Source of the DNA: an uncultured Lachnospira sp.
Lineage (GTDB): Bacteria; Bacillota; Clostridia; Lachnospirales; Lachnospiraceae
Assembly: GCA_934359185.1 (NCBI GenBank)
Contig: CAKRLE010000001.1
Location: forward strand, 124,001 to 188,000
Direction of reading: 5' to 3'
DNA: 64,000 nucleotides
Numbering within the stretch: the first letter of the stretch is position 1; each line of letters begins with the position of its first letter. The notes beneath the pieces were generated by a model that saw nothing but the letters and a program-made list of their open reading frames with translations, was not told the origin of the DNA and ran no database searches. The position numbers were made by a program, and so were the translations under genes. Below are positions 24,328 to 34,697 of this stretch, piece after piece.

Positions 24328-25614
24328 TTAAAGATTAATTAAGCCTTCTTCCGACATTTTCTGCATACTCATCATAATTCCAAGCTTAGCGTGATACCAT
24401 GTAAGACCACCCTGGAAATATACAGAATATGGTGGCTTTAATGGGCCATCTGCTGATAATTCTATAGATGAGCCCTGTACAAATGCACCTGCTGCCATAA
24501 TAACATCAGCATCATATCCAGGCATTGCCCATGGTTCAGGTGTAACATAACTGTCAACTGGTGCTGCTGCCTGAATTCCTTTACAGAATGCTATAAGTCC
24601 CTTATCTGTTCCAAGCTCAACAGCCTGTATAATATCATATCTTGGCTCACTGCCATTAGGAATAACAGGAAATCCTAATCTCTCATATGCGTTAGCCGCA
24701 AATATAGCGCCTTTGATTGCACCTGCAACAACTGTTGGTGCAAGGAATAATCCCTGGTAAAATGATGAATTAACTCCAAGCGTTGCGCCTACCTCTTTGC
24801 CTAATCCCGGTGATGAAAGTCTGAATGCCGCCTGCTCTATATATTCTTTCTTACCAGCAATATATCCACCGCAAGGAGCAAGTCCGCCTCCCGGATTCTT
24901 GATAAGTGAACCGACAACCATATCAGCTCCCACCTCTGAAGGCTCAATTCTTTCAACAAATTCTCCATAACAGTTATCAACCATGCATATGCATTCTGGC
25001 TTAATACCTTTGATAAAGCTTATAAGTTCGCCTATTCTTTCAACAGACAATGTAGGTCTGCCTGCATATCCTTTTGAACGCTGTATTGTTACGAGCTTTG
25101 TTCTCTCATTAATAGCTTTCTTTATTCCATCATAATCAAAACTTCCATCTGGCAGCAGATCAATCTGTGCATAAGTCACGCCGTATTCGGCAAGGCTTCC
25201 TCTTGATGGTCTTATGCCTATAATCTCATCCATTGTATCATATGGCTTGCCAACGGGTGATAAAAGCTCATCGCCAGGTCTTAGATTAGCAGAAAGGGCT
25301 ATATTAAGCGCATGTGTTCCACATATAATCTGTGGTCTTACAAGCGCAGACTCAGTCTTGAATATATCTGCATACACCTGTTCAAGTGTATCTCTTCCGT
25401 CATCATTATAACCATAGCCACTTGTTCCTGACAGATGCATCTCGGCTACCTTGTTCTTCTGCATGGCAGCTATAACCTTCATCTGGTTATATTCAGCAGT
25501 CTTATCAAGCTCTTCAAATCTCTCTTTAAGTCCGTCTAGTATATTTTCTGAGTAATCAAGCACCTTGTCTGATATTCCAAGACTTTCATACATCTCTTTC
25601 ATTGTATTTTCCAT
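24328..25614 (-). CDS. Methionine gamma-lyase family PLP enzyme (YnbB-like)
   Basis: PLP enzyme of 428 residues with the fold of cystathionine/methionine lyases, long annotated as aluminium resistance protein. Signatures: HLSGTSGYGYND, RPQIICGTHALN, and PLP Lys in VGSLIKNPGGGLAPCGGYIAGK. C-terminal CKGIQAAAPVDSYVTPEPW and YFQGGLTWYHAKLGI are family-specific. The substrate has not been settled in general. It follows miaA by 6 bases, as commonly seen in Clostridia; its SD, GGAGG, overlaps the miaA stop codon. Confidence 0.92.
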   Translation of the reverse strand: MENTMKEMYESLGISDKVLDYSENILDGLKERFEELDKTAEYNQMKVIAAMQKNKVAEMHLSGTSGYGYNDDGRDTLEQVYADIFKTESALVRPQIICGTHALNIALSANLRPGDELLSPVGKPYDTMDEIIGIRPSRGSLAEYGVTYAQIDLLPDGSFDYDGIKKAINERTKLVTIQRSKGYAGRPTLSVERIGELISFIKGIKPECICMVDNCYGEFVERIEPSEVGADMVVGSLIKNPGGGLAPCGGYIAGKKEYIEQAAFRLSSPGLGKEVGATLGVNSSFYQGLFLAPTVVAGAIKGAIFAANAYERLGFPVIPNGSEPRYDIIQAVELGTDKGLIAFCKGIQAAAPVDSYVTPEPWAMPGYDADVIMAAGAFVQGSSIELSADGPLKPPYSVYFQGGLTWYHAKLGIMMSMQKMSEEGLINL

Positions 25615-25620
25615 TATATT

Positions 25621-26586
25621 TTATTCCTCCACAATGTTTCTTTTATGCAGCGTATCCACTATATAATCAAGTATTTTATCCTTTGAATAGTCAAAATCCG
25701 GATAATTAATCCAGTCAACATCACGCTCGCGCCTAAACCACGTAAGCTGCCTCTTCGCATATCTTCTTGAATTCTGTTTTATGAGTTCTTTAGTCTCTTC
25801 AAGGCTTCGTTCGTTATTAAAGTAATCAAACAGCTCCCTGTATCCGATTGCCTGCATAGACTGATTCTCGTATTTAAGTCCTTTGTCAAGAAGCATGCGC
25901 ATCTCGTCTAACAAGCCATTATCAAACATGATGTCAACTCTTTTGTCAATCCTGTCATAGAGCCTTTTTCTATCATCATTAAGCACAAAATATGCAAAAT
26001 TATAATCCGAACTTTTCTCTCTCTGCTGTTCATTATGCACTGAAAACTTCTGCCCGGTTGAATAATAATATTCCAACGCCCTTATTACTCGCTGTGTATT
26101 ATTAGGATGTATTGATTCTGCTGAATTTTCATCGATTTCTCTTAATTTATCATGGACATACTCTTTTCCATGTTCTTCAAGCATCCTGTTAAATTTATCA
26201 CGAAGTTCACTCTGCTTTTTTTCACTCTCTTCATCGAAATCACCATCAAAATCTATATCATATAATACCGCCTGGATATAAAATCCTGTTCCACCCGTTA
26301 TTATAGGTATTTTACCTTTCTGGTAAATTTCACTTACAGCCTCATCTGCCATCTGCTTAAATCTGGCAGCATTAAATTCTTCTGCAGGTTCAAGCACATC
26401 TATAAGATAGTGCTTAACCCCATCCATCTCTTTCTTAGTTACCTTAGCAGTACCGATATCCATATATCTGTAAACCTGCAGGGCATCTGCGCTGATTATC
26501 TCACCGTTAATACGCTTTGCAAGTTTTATGGATAAATCTGTTTTTCCAACTGCCGTCGGTCCTGTTAATATCACTAAAGGTTTCAT
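25621..26586 (-). CDS. miaA: tRNA dimethylallyltransferase
   Basis: Adds the dimethylallyl group to A37 of tRNAs reading codons beginning with U; MiaB then methylthiolates the product. The 321-residue sequence has P-loop GPTAVGKTDLS at 8-18, SADALQVYRYMDIGTAK, ITGGTGFYIQAVLY and the C-terminal KQNSRRYAKRQLTWFRR. It lies in the order miaB-mutS-mutL-miaA. Confidence 0.97.
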   Translation of the reverse strand: MKPLVILTGPTAVGKTDLSIKLAKRINGEIISADALQVYRYMDIGTAKVTKKEMDGVKHYLIDVLEPAEEFNAARFKQMADEAVSEIYQKGKIPIITGGTGFYIQAVLYDIDFDGDFDEESEKKQSELRDKFNRMLEEHGKEYVHDKLREIDENSAESIHPNNTQRVIRALEYYYSTGQKFSVHNEQQREKSSDYNFAYFVLNDDRKRLYDRIDKRVDIMFDNGLLDEMRMLLDKGLKYENQSMQAIGYRELFDYFNNERSLEETKELIKQNSRRYAKRQLTWFRRERDVDWINYPDFDYSKDKILDYIVDTLHKRNIVEE

Positions 26587-26595
26587 AATTACATC

Positions 26596-28470
26596 CTATA
26601 TAATCCGCTTAAACTTCTTTTCAATCTCATATTTTGTCATCACTATAAGAGTTGGTCTGCCATGTGGACAGTTAAATGGATTATCAGCCTTTGAAAGCTC
26701 ATATATAAGCTCTCCTGCCTCCTCAAAGGATATCTTATTATTTCCCTTGATTGCAGCTTTACACGACATTGTTGCAACTCTCTCTGCAAGCAGTTCATAT
26801 CCAAATCCACTCTCATCTGTCATATTATCAAGCAAATCAATAAACATATGCAGATAATCAATCTTTGGCAGATTAGCAGGCACACCTGTTATCTTATATG
26901 TCTTATCTCCAAAATTTTCCAGTTCAAATCCAATTTTGCAGAAGCAGTCCATATTCTCCTCAAGAACCTGAAGTTCTTTCATGTTAAGTTCCACAATAAC
27001 TGGCGGCATTATCATCTGCGACTCGGCCTCTGACTCTTTTATCTTTTTCATAAGACGCTCATATAAAACCTTTTCATGTGCAGCATGCTGATCCATGATA
27101 TAGAATTTATCTTCAAACTCTACAAGCCAGTATGTATCAAAGAGCTGTCCTATCACTCTGTAATTATTTTTATTGTCAGAATCAAGAAATGAATCCGTAA
27201 ACAGTCCTATCTGCCTGGTTTCTGGTCTTTTAGTCTCAAACCGGGCTGCATCCTCTTTTATCATCTGCTGTGACCTTTTGGTCTCAAAAGGTTCAGGAAG
27301 CCTCTCTTCCCTTTTCTTAACCGTACTTTCCTGGCTGACTATGCTGGCAGCTGGCTGTTTTTCAGCCTTAATGGCATTATACTCTGTCTTAACAGTCTGT
27401 GTTTCTGCCTTTACAGGCTGTGGAATCATCTTGGCTGGCTGCTTGGATGGTGCTGGTTCATCCAATGTGACCGATACCGCCAGATCCATTTTTTTCAGTG
27501 CTTCAACAAGCGTTGCATACACAAAATCATAAACCACTTCATTCTTTGAAAATCTCAATTCCATCTTCTGTGGATGCACATTGACATCAATTATATCAGG
27601 TTCAATTTTAAAATGAATTGCTGTAAAAGGATAATTATGTGGCATTATAAATCCTTTATACGCATCCTCTATTGCCTTGGTTATCACACTGCTCTTGATA
27701 AATCTTCCATTGATATAGTAATTCTCATATGAACGGTTGCCACGGACTATCATAGGTCTTCCTATATATCCACTTATCTCTATATCCTGTGTCTTTCCTG
27801 ACACTTCTATAAGATTATGGGCATAATCCCTGCCATACACGCCATATATTATATCTTTAAGATTTGTATTGCCTGACGTATGAAGCTTATTCTGGTTATT
27901 GTTAATAAACCGAAATGATATATCAGGATGTGACAGTGCAAGATGCTCTACCAGATTACTTACATATCCAGCCTCTGTTGATGCTGTCTTTAAGAACTTC
28001 CTTCTTACAGGTGTATTATAGAATATATTTCTTACGATGATAGTTGTGCCTTCCGGTGCGCCAATCTCATCAATAGATTTCTCTTCTCCACCCTCACACA
28101 CATATCTGTAGCCAGATACATCATCCATAGTCTTAGTAATAAGCTCAACCTGCGAAACAGCCGCTATGCTTGATAATGCTTCCCCCCTGAATCCAAGTGA
28201 GGAAACATTCATAAGGTCTTCTATTGATTTAATCTTACTTGTGGCATGTCTTAAAAATGCTTTAGAAATATCATCCTTAGGGATTCCACAGCCATTATCA
28301 GTAATTCTAATAAATGAAATTCCACCATCCTTAATCTCAATCGTTATGGCAGTTGAGCCGGCATCTATCGCATTCTCCACCAGCTCTTTCACAACAGAAG
28401 AGGGTCTTTCAACAACCTCTCCTGCCGCTATCTTATTGATTGTCTCTGAATCCAGAATGTTAATTCCCAT
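26596..28470 (-). CDS. mutL: MutL, mismatch repair ATPase/endonuclease
   Basis: Couples mismatch recognition by MutS to strand incision. The 624-residue protein has GHKL ATPase motifs (NAIDAGST, DNGCGIPKDD, LGFRGEALSSI), a long variable linker (about 335-430), and a C-terminal endonuclease region with DQHAAHEKVLYE and CPHGRPT, so like other Gram-positives without MutH it should nick DNA itself. The start is set at 28470: GGAGG ends 5 bases before it; an ATG at 28473 is also possible. Confidence 0.97.
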   Translation of the reverse strand: MGINILDSETINKIAAGEVVERPSSVVKELVENAIDAGSTAITIEIKDGGISFIRITDNGCGIPKDDISKAFLRHATSKIKSIEDLMNVSSLGFRGEALSSIAAVSQVELITKTMDDVSGYRYVCEGGEEKSIDEIGAPEGTTIIVRNIFYNTPVRRKFLKTASTEAGYVSNLVEHLALSHPDISFRFINNNQNKLHTSGNTNLKDIIYGVYGRDYAHNLIEVSGKTQDIEISGYIGRPMIVRGNRSYENYYINGRFIKSSVITKAIEDAYKGFIMPHNYPFTAIHFKIEPDIIDVNVHPQKMELRFSKNEVVYDFVYATLVEALKKMDLAVSVTLDEPAPSKQPAKMIPQPVKAETQTVKTEYNAIKAEKQPAASIVSQESTVKKREERLPEPFETKRSQQMIKEDAARFETKRPETRQIGLFTDSFLDSDNKNNYRVIGQLFDTYWLVEFEDKFYIMDQHAAHEKVLYERLMKKIKESEAESQMIMPPVIVELNMKELQVLEENMDCFCKIGFELENFGDKTYKITGVPANLPKIDYLHMFIDLLDNMTDESGFGYELLAERVATMSCKAAIKGNNKISFEEAGELIYELSKADNPFNCPHGRPTLIVMTKYEIEKKFKRII

Positions 28471-28495
28471 CATTGCCTCCAAGCAGGTAATCAGC

Positions 28496-31150
28496 TTACC
28501 ATCTGTTATTAATCTTGCCCTGAAGCTTGTACAGAGTATTTAATGCATCTATCGGTGTCATTCTTCCTATATCAAGACTCTTAATCTCTTCAACTATCGA
28601 ATCATCACTCACTGTATCAAATAAAGACATCTGCTTTACTTCAAGCTCATCAACTTTTCTATATTCTTCTTTTATCTTGCCAACTTTTTCAGAATACATT
28701 GCAATATCTTTTGCTTTCTGAGATATATCTGCGCTACTTAATTCTGCAACAAGCTCCTTTGCCCTTGATATAACCGAATCAGGAACTCCTGCAAGCCTTG
28801 CAACCTGGATACCATAGCTCTTATCAGCCCCACCTTTGACTATCTTTCTAAGGAACACGATATCATCGCCCTTTTCCTTTACCGCTATACAATAGTTGTT
28901 AACCCCGTCAAGAGTTCCTTCCAACTCTGTAAGCTCATGATAATGTGTTGCAAACAATGTCTTTGCTCCAAGTATTCTTGTATTAGCTATGTGTTCAACA
29001 ACAGCCCAGGCAATGCTAAGTCCGTCAAATGTACTTGTACCTCTTCCTATCTCATCTAATATAAGCAGGCTGTCTGGTGTTGCATTTCTTAATATGTTAG
29101 CAACCTCTGTCATCTCCACCATAAAAGTTGACTGTCCTGATGCAAGATCATCAGATGCACCTACTCTTGTAAAAATCCTGTCCACTATACCAATATCCGC
29201 TGACGAAGCTGGTACAAATGAGCCGACCTGAGCCATAAGAACAATTAGTGCAGTCTGTCTCATATATGTAGATTTACCAGCCATATTAGGTCCTGTTATT
29301 ATAGAAACCCTGTTGGTGCCATTGTCAAGAAGCGTATCATTGGCAATAAACATATCATTAGGTATCATCTTCTCAACTACCGGATGCCGTCCATCTTTAA
29401 TATTGATAATTCCTTTTTCATTGATAGCTGGTCTGACATAGTTATTAGATGTGCTTACAGATGAAAGAGATGCCATGACATCAAGCATCGCAACGGCCTT
29501 TGCAGTATTAAGCACGCGTGATGCGTTCTTAGATATCTCATTACGCACCTGACAGAACAATTCATATTCTAAACCATTCAGCTTATCCTCTGCGCCAAGA
29601 ATAATATCTTCAAGATGTTTAAGCTCCTCTGTCGTATATCTTTCAGCATTAGTAAGCGTCTGCTTTCTTGTCCAATCCTCCGGCACGAGATTTTTAAACG
29701 AATTAGTCACTTCAAGATAATATCCGAATACCTTGTTGTACTTAATACGCAGATTTTTGATTCCCGTATTTTCTCTTTCACGCACCTCTATATCAGCAAG
29801 CCATTGCTTACCCTCTGTCTTAGCTTTTCTAAACTCATCAGCTTCCTTTGAATAGCCATCTTTAATAATTCCTCCGTCACGCATCGCTATAGGCGGCTCA
29901 TCAACAATAGCTGAATCTATAAGTTCATATATATCAGATAAATCATCAATCTGTTCATTTAACTTCTTTACCAGTTCTGACTGGAAACCTCCTATCACCA
30001 TCTTTATAGGAGGAAGCATCTGTAATGAATTTTTAAATGCAATTAAATCCTTAGGATTAGCAGACATACAGCTTATCTTAGCCATAAGTCTTTCAAGGTC
30101 ATATACAGGGCTTAGATATTCTCTTAATTCTTCCCTGTCTATAGCCCTGTTATTAAACTCCTCTATGGCATCCTGTCTTAGTATTATGGCATTCCTGTCA
30201 ATTAATGGCTGCTCTATCATATTTCTTAATGTTCTTGCACCCATCGCAGTCTTAGTCTTATCAAGTACCCATATAAGAGAACCTTTCCTCTGCTTCTCCC
30301 TTAAAGTTTCAACAAGTTCAAGATTACGTCTTGATGAGCTGTCTATAAGCATATATTTTCCTGTTGTATAAGGTGTTATGCTTATAATATGGGACATATC
30401 GCTCTTCTGCGTTTCATAAAGATATTGAAGAAGCGCTCCTGCTGCCATTATTCCTGCCGAATAATCTGTAAGTCCTAATCCTGCAAGATTATTAACGTGA
30501 AAATGCTCCATAAGCCTTCTTGCGCACTCACCATCATCAAAATAACGGTTCTCAAGAATTGACATGGCTATACCAAGTTTTTCATTAACTGTTGTCAGGT
30601 CTATGCCGCTCATGGCAAACGCGTCATTGACAATTATCTCCGATGGAACAAATTTATTAATCTCATCAATCAGCTCATGTTCAGACTCTACTTCAGTCAC
30701 ATAATAATCACCCGTAGTAAAATCACATATAGAAAGTCCGCACGCATTACTCTGATAGCATATGCTGAACAGATAATTGTTCTTTGATTCATCAAGTCCT
30801 GATGTATTAAGATTGGTACCTGGCGTAACAACCTTTATTACTTCCCTCTTAACAATTCCCTTAGCCTGCTTAGGATCTTCCATCTGCTCGCATATGGCAA
30901 CCTTGTACCCTTTAGAAACAAGCCTGTTTATGTATAACTCAGCAGCATGGAATGGAATCCCGCACATTGGTGCTCTTTCTTCCTGTCCGCAGTCTTTTCC
31001 TGTCAGCGTAAGTTCAAGTTCCTTTGATGCAGTAATGGCATCATCAAAAAACATCTCATAAAAATCGCCAAGCCTGTAAAAAAGAATGCAGTCCTTGTAT
31101 TCTTCCTTAGTATTCAGATAATGCTGCATCATAGGTGAAAATTCAGCCAT
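28496..31150 (-). CDS. mutS: MutS, mismatch recognition ATPase
   Basis: Binds mispaired bases and starts methyl-independent mismatch repair. The 884-residue protein has the mismatch-binding N-terminus (SPMMQHYLNTKEEYKDCILFYRLGDFYEMF, with the Phe-X-Glu motif), core domains, and ATPase motifs GPNMAGKSTYMRQ, LDEIGRGTSTFDGLS and FATHYHELT. C-terminal helix-turn-helix and KQMSLFD clamp-binding motif are present. Start at 31150 is set by AGAGGA; upstream miaB ends 3 bases away. Confidence 0.98.
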   Translation of the reverse strand: MAEFSPMMQHYLNTKEEYKDCILFYRLGDFYEMFFDDAITASKELELTLTGKDCGQEERAPMCGIPFHAAELYINRLVSKGYKVAICEQMEDPKQAKGIVKREVIKVVTPGTNLNTSGLDESKNNYLFSICYQSNACGLSICDFTTGDYYVTEVESEHELIDEINKFVPSEIIVNDAFAMSGIDLTTVNEKLGIAMSILENRYFDDGECARRLMEHFHVNNLAGLGLTDYSAGIMAAGALLQYLYETQKSDMSHIISITPYTTGKYMLIDSSSRRNLELVETLREKQRKGSLIWVLDKTKTAMGARTLRNMIEQPLIDRNAIILRQDAIEEFNNRAIDREELREYLSPVYDLERLMAKISCMSANPKDLIAFKNSLQMLPPIKMVIGGFQSELVKKLNEQIDDLSDIYELIDSAIVDEPPIAMRDGGIIKDGYSKEADEFRKAKTEGKQWLADIEVRERENTGIKNLRIKYNKVFGYYLEVTNSFKNLVPEDWTRKQTLTNAERYTTEELKHLEDIILGAEDKLNGLEYELFCQVRNEISKNASRVLNTAKAVAMLDVMASLSSVSTSNNYVRPAINEKGIINIKDGRHPVVEKMIPNDMFIANDTLLDNGTNRVSIITGPNMAGKSTYMRQTALIVLMAQVGSFVPASSADIGIVDRIFTRVGASDDLASGQSTFMVEMTEVANILRNATPDSLLILDEIGRGTSTFDGLSIAWAVVEHIANTRILGAKTLFATHYHELTELEGTLDGVNNYCIAVKEKGDDIVFLRKIVKGGADKSYGIQVARLAGVPDSVISRAKELVAELSSADISQKAKDIAMYSEKVGKIKEEYRKVDELEVKQMSLFDTVSDDSIVEEIKSLDIGRMTPIDALNTLYKLQGKINNRW

Positions 31151-31152
31151 TA

Positions 31153-32577
31153 TTAAATCCTCTTTCCCATATAATAGAATCCTTTGCACTCCGTAAGAAG
31201 AACCTTCACAGTTGTTCCTATAAGTTCTTCCCCTCCTGGAAAATGAACAAGCATATTATTAGTCATTCTGCCTGTAACAAGTCCTGGCTCATGGTCATCA
31301 AGTGATTCTACAAGTACATCCGCTGTTGTATTCTCATATCTGGCACTTATGCTGTGTGAAACCTCACCAACTGTATCTAACAATCTGTTAAACCTGTTCT
31401 TGACAACATCCTCCGGAACCTGGTTATCCATTGTGGCAGCAGGTGTGCCTGTTCTCTTTGAATATATAAATGTATATGCACTATCAAATCCAGCTTTTCT
31501 TACCACATCAAGTGTATCTTCAAAATCTTCCTCTGTCTCACCTGGAAATCCAACTATAATATCTGTTGTGAGCGACACATCTGGCAATTTTTCTCTTATA
31601 CGTTCAACCCACTCAAGATATCTTTCCTTAGTATACTGGCGGTTCATAACTTTAAGTATTCTTGAACTTCCTGACTGTAATGGAAAATGTATATGATTAC
31701 ATATCTTGTCAGACTCACTCATGACATCAAGTAATTCATCACTGAAATCCTTTGGATGTGGTGTCATGAATCTTATTCTCTCAAGTCCCTCTATCTTTTC
31801 GATTTCTTTAAGAAGTTCGGCAAAACTTACCGGCGAATCAAGAGTCTTACCATAAGAGTTAACATTCTGTCCAAGAAGCATAACTTCTTTAACACCATCT
31901 TCGACAAGCCTTTCAATCTCTCTTATTATCTCTTTAGGCTCCCTGCTCTTCTCTCGTCCCCTTACATAAGGAACGATGCAGTATGTGCAGAAATTATTAC
32001 ATCCATACATTATGTTAACACCTGACTTAAATGGGAACTTTCTCACTGTAGGAAGTTCTTCAACAACCTCTTTCTGGCTGTCCCATATATCACATACTGG
32101 TTTTTCTGTCTCCCAGCGGTTATAGAGGAGTTCCGCTATTTTAAATATGTTATATGTACCAAATATCACATCAACAAAGCTGTATGACTTTTTGATCTTG
32201 TCAACGACATCCTTCTCCTGCATCATACATCCACATAATGCAATAATCATATGCGGATTCTTTTTCTTAATTGCACTTAACTGTCCAAGTCTTCCATATA
32301 CACGTAAATTGGCATTTTCCCTTACTGTACATGTATTGTATACAACAAGATCTGCCTCCTCTGTCTCAACCGGCTCATAGCCGATATCCTGCAATATTCC
32401 TAACAGTTTCTCTGAATCTCTTGCATTCATCTGACATCCAAACGTATTGACACAGCATGTCAGCGGTCTTTGTAATTCATTAGACAACCTGTTAACCACC
32501 TGCCTGCACATATCTATGTACATCAGCTGTCTGTCTAACTGATTTTCTTCTATTGCCTTATTATTGTCCATCATCAT
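31153..32577 (-). CDS. miaB: tRNA-i6A37 methylthiotransferase
   Basis: Radical-SAM enzyme that adds the 2-methylthio group to isopentenyl-adenosine 37. In the 474 residues: N-terminal UPF0004 domain with three cluster Cys (NTFGCQMNARDSEK, CTVREN, ALCGCMMQ), radical-SAM motif YGCNNFCTYC near 190, and C-terminal TRAM domain (about 405-470). Three consecutive ATG codons lie near the start with AAAGG just ahead; the second or third (32574 or 32571) has better spacing. MiaA, which makes its substrate, is in the same cluster. Confidence 0.97.
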   Translation of the reverse strand: MMMDNNKAIEENQLDRQLMYIDMCRQVVNRLSNELQRPLTCCVNTFGCQMNARDSEKLLGILQDIGYEPVETEEADLVVYNTCTVRENANLRVYGRLGQLSAIKKKNPHMIIALCGCMMQEKDVVDKIKKSYSFVDVIFGTYNIFKIAELLYNRWETEKPVCDIWDSQKEVVEELPTVRKFPFKSGVNIMYGCNNFCTYCIVPYVRGREKSREPKEIIREIERLVEDGVKEVMLLGQNVNSYGKTLDSPVSFAELLKEIEKIEGLERIRFMTPHPKDFSDELLDVMSESDKICNHIHFPLQSGSSRILKVMNRQYTKERYLEWVERIREKLPDVSLTTDIIVGFPGETEEDFEDTLDVVRKAGFDSAYTFIYSKRTGTPAATMDNQVPEDVVKNRFNRLLDTVGEVSHSISARYENTTADVLVESLDDHEPGLVTGRMTNNMLVHFPGGEELIGTTVKVLLTECKGFYYMGKRI

Positions 32578-32598
32578 TAACCTTTCAGTATATAATTA

Positions 32599-33846
32599 TT
32601 ATGGTCTTACCTGACCTTCTCCAAGTATGATATATTTGCCTGTTGTAAGTGCATCAAGTCCCATTGGACCTCGTGCATGGATTTTCTGTGTGCTTATGCC
32701 AATCTCTGCTCCAAATCCAAATTCAAATCCGTCTGTAAATCTTGTTGAAGCATTAACATATACAGCCGCTGCATCTATCTCTTCTGTAAACTTTCTGGCA
32801 TTATTGTAATCCTTAGTAATAATAGCCTCTGAGTGACCTGTATTATATCTGTTAATATGCTCAATCGCTTCATCTATTGTTTCAACAGTTTTTAAAGAAA
32901 TTATATAATCAAGATATTCTTTTCCCCAGTCCTCATCTGTTGCTTTAACAATTCTGTCATCAATAGAACAGCTGAGCTCATCGCCACGCACTTCAACATC
33001 TTTTTCTTTAAGTTTATCAACGATCTTAGGAATAACTTCACCTGCAATCTTTTTATTAACAACCAGCGACTCACATGCATTGCAAACGCCAATTCTCTGT
33101 GTCTTTGCATTATATATAATATTAACAGCCATATCCTGGTTGGCGTATTCATCTACATATATATGACAGTTTCCAGTTCCTGTCTCAATAACAGGCACTG
33201 TAGAATTATTTACAACATTACTTATAAGTCCCGCTCCGCCTCTTGGAATAATTACATCTACATAATTATTCAGGCGCATAAGCTCATTGACATATTTTCT
33301 ATCTGTATCTGTAATGAGAATCACACTGTCCTCACAAATCCCATCCGCTTTAAGTGAATCTCTTATTATCTCAACAAGCTTGATATTAGAATTGATACAG
33401 TCACTTCCGCCTCTTAATATAACAGCATTGCCGGACTTGAATGTCAGTGCAAATGCATCAACAGTCACATTAGGTCTTGATTCATATATAATCGCAACAA
33501 CTCCTAGTGGAACTTTCTTATAACCTATCATAAGTCCGTTAGGGCGTGTTTTCATATGTGTTATCTCGCCGATTGGGTCATCAAGGTCAGCAACCTGCAT
33601 AAGTCCATCTACCATGCCTTTGATTCTTGCATCAGTAAGTGTAAGTCTGTCAAGCATAGCCGGCTTCATTCCATTATTCCTGGCATTTTCTATATCCATA
33701 ATGTTAGCCGCCTTTATCGCCTCTGCATTATCAAGCAATGCCTGTCCGACATGTCGTAGTGCATTATTCTTTTCATTAGTTGTCATCTTGGCAGTTTTAA
33801 CAGATGCCTCTTTAGCTCTCTTACCAATAATTTCAATGCTGTCCAT
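32599..33846 (-). CDS. proA: Glutamate-5-semialdehyde dehydrogenase (gamma-glutamyl phosphate reductase)
   Basis: Second step of proline synthesis, reducing gamma-glutamyl phosphate with NADPH. The 415-residue aldehyde-dehydrogenase-fold protein has the catalytic Cys in RIGVCNACESLVV, PLGVVAIIYESRPNVT and VNASTRFTDGFEFGFGAEIGIST. ProB is encoded nearby, separated by three genes, so the proline pair is split here. SD GGAGG precedes the ATG; the start overlaps fthC by 14 bases. Confidence 0.97.
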   Translation of the reverse strand: MDSIEIIGKRAKEASVKTAKMTTNEKNNALRHVGQALLDNAEAIKAANIMDIENARNNGMKPAMLDRLTLTDARIKGMVDGLMQVADLDDPIGEITHMKTRPNGLMIGYKKVPLGVVAIIYESRPNVTVDAFALTFKSGNAVILRGGSDCINSNIKLVEIIRDSLKADGICEDSVILITDTDRKYVNELMRLNNYVDVIIPRGGAGLISNVVNNSTVPVIETGTGNCHIYVDEYANQDMAVNIIYNAKTQRIGVCNACESLVVNKKIAGEVIPKIVDKLKEKDVEVRGDELSCSIDDRIVKATDEDWGKEYLDYIISLKTVETIDEAIEHINRYNTGHSEAIITKDYNNARKFTEEIDAAAVYVNASTRFTDGFEFGFGAEIGISTQKIHARGPMGLDALTTGKYIILGEGQVRP

Positions 33847-34411
33847 TCTTAATAACCTCCATATCTGTAACTATCATATCAGGTTTAATATCTGTATCCT
33901 GTGCATCTATGCACTCAACTATCTGGCAGTCATAACATACAGCCATCTTATAGACCTGTGTTTTTTCCAAGAATTTATCATAAAATCCGCCACCATATCC
34001 GATACGGTTAAATTTGCGGTCAAACGCAAGCCCCGGCATAATGCATAACGAATCATTGTATGTATCCCTGCTGCACTTTTCCCATACAGGTTCATCAAAA
34101 ACAGGCTCCATTATGCCATAATACCCTGACGCAAGTTCATCTAATGAACCAATACTTATAAAACGCATTTCTTTACCATACACCTTAGGCACATATACAT
34201 TCTTTTTATCTTCAAAACACCTTTTTATAAGTTCTGTAGTATCAGCCTCTGAGCCAGTACTTACATATATAAGAATGTCTCTTGCAGCCTTGTATTCAGG
34301 TATACCTGTGACATTATCTGTTATCTTTGCACTCTTTACACTGCGCTCATCTTCCGGCATGCTGTCTCTTAGCTTCCTTATGCTGCTTCTTATAAGTTTC
34401 TTATCAGCCAT
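33833..34411 (-). CDS. fthC: 5-formyltetrahydrofolate cyclo-ligase
   Basis: ATP-dependent conversion of 5-formyl-THF to 5,10-methenyl-THF in folate metabolism. The 192-residue protein starts MADKKLIRSSIRKLRDSM and has ILIYVSTGSEADTTELIKRC, VYVPKVYGKEMRF and the nucleotide motif CIMPGLAFDRKFNRIGYGGGFYDKF. Its 3' end overlaps the proA start. It lies between proA and the DUF896 gene. Confidence 0.95.
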   Translation of the reverse strand: MADKKLIRSSIRKLRDSMPEDERSVKSAKITDNVTGIPEYKAARDILIYVSTGSEADTTELIKRCFEDKKNVYVPKVYGKEMRFISIGSLDELASGYYGIMEPVFDEPVWEKCSRDTYNDSLCIMPGLAFDRKFNRIGYGGGFYDKFLEKTQVYKMAVCYDCQIVECIDAQDTDIKPDMIVTDMEVIKNGQH

Positions 34412-34413
34412 GA

Positions 34414-34680
34414 CTAATTGCCCTTTTCTTTTGCCTCATTAATGCTTTCCTGCTGCATCTTTTCCATCTTTTCATCATGGCGTTTCTTAACATCAATGAT
34501 TGAGCCATCGGGATTCTGTATCTTAATAGACTCCAGTGTTCCGCGTAGATTTTTCTTAAATGCTTCAACATACTCTTTCCTGAGTCTTTTCTGTTCTTCT
34601 GCCTCTGCCTCAGTAAGCCCTTCTGCCTTAGATTTTCTGTAAAGCTCATTAATCCTGTCTAAATCTTTCTGTGTTACCAT
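34414..34680 (-). CDS. DUF896 (YnzC-like) small protein
   Basis: An 88-residue helical protein beginning MVTQKDLDRINELYRKSK, with the DUF896 pattern LTEAEAEEQKRLRKEYVEAFKKNLRGTL in the first two thirds. YnzC of Bacillus is a two-helix protein in the SOS yneA operon region, but here it lies far from lexA in the proline cluster. SD GGAGG with a 5-base spacer supports 34680 as the start. Overlapping open frames here are shadows. Confidence 0.9.
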   Translation of the reverse strand: MVTQKDLDRINELYRKSKAEGLTEAEAEEQKRLRKEYVEAFKKNLRGTLESIKIQNPDGSIIDVKKRHDEKMEKMQQESINEAKEKGN

Positions 34681-34697
34681 CCTTACCTCCAATTAAT

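Noticed and set aside
34404..34649. 81-codon minus-strand frame overlapping the DUF896 gene
   Set aside because: Same strand but another frame of a conserved gene; composition is extremely basic and it lacks its own SD.
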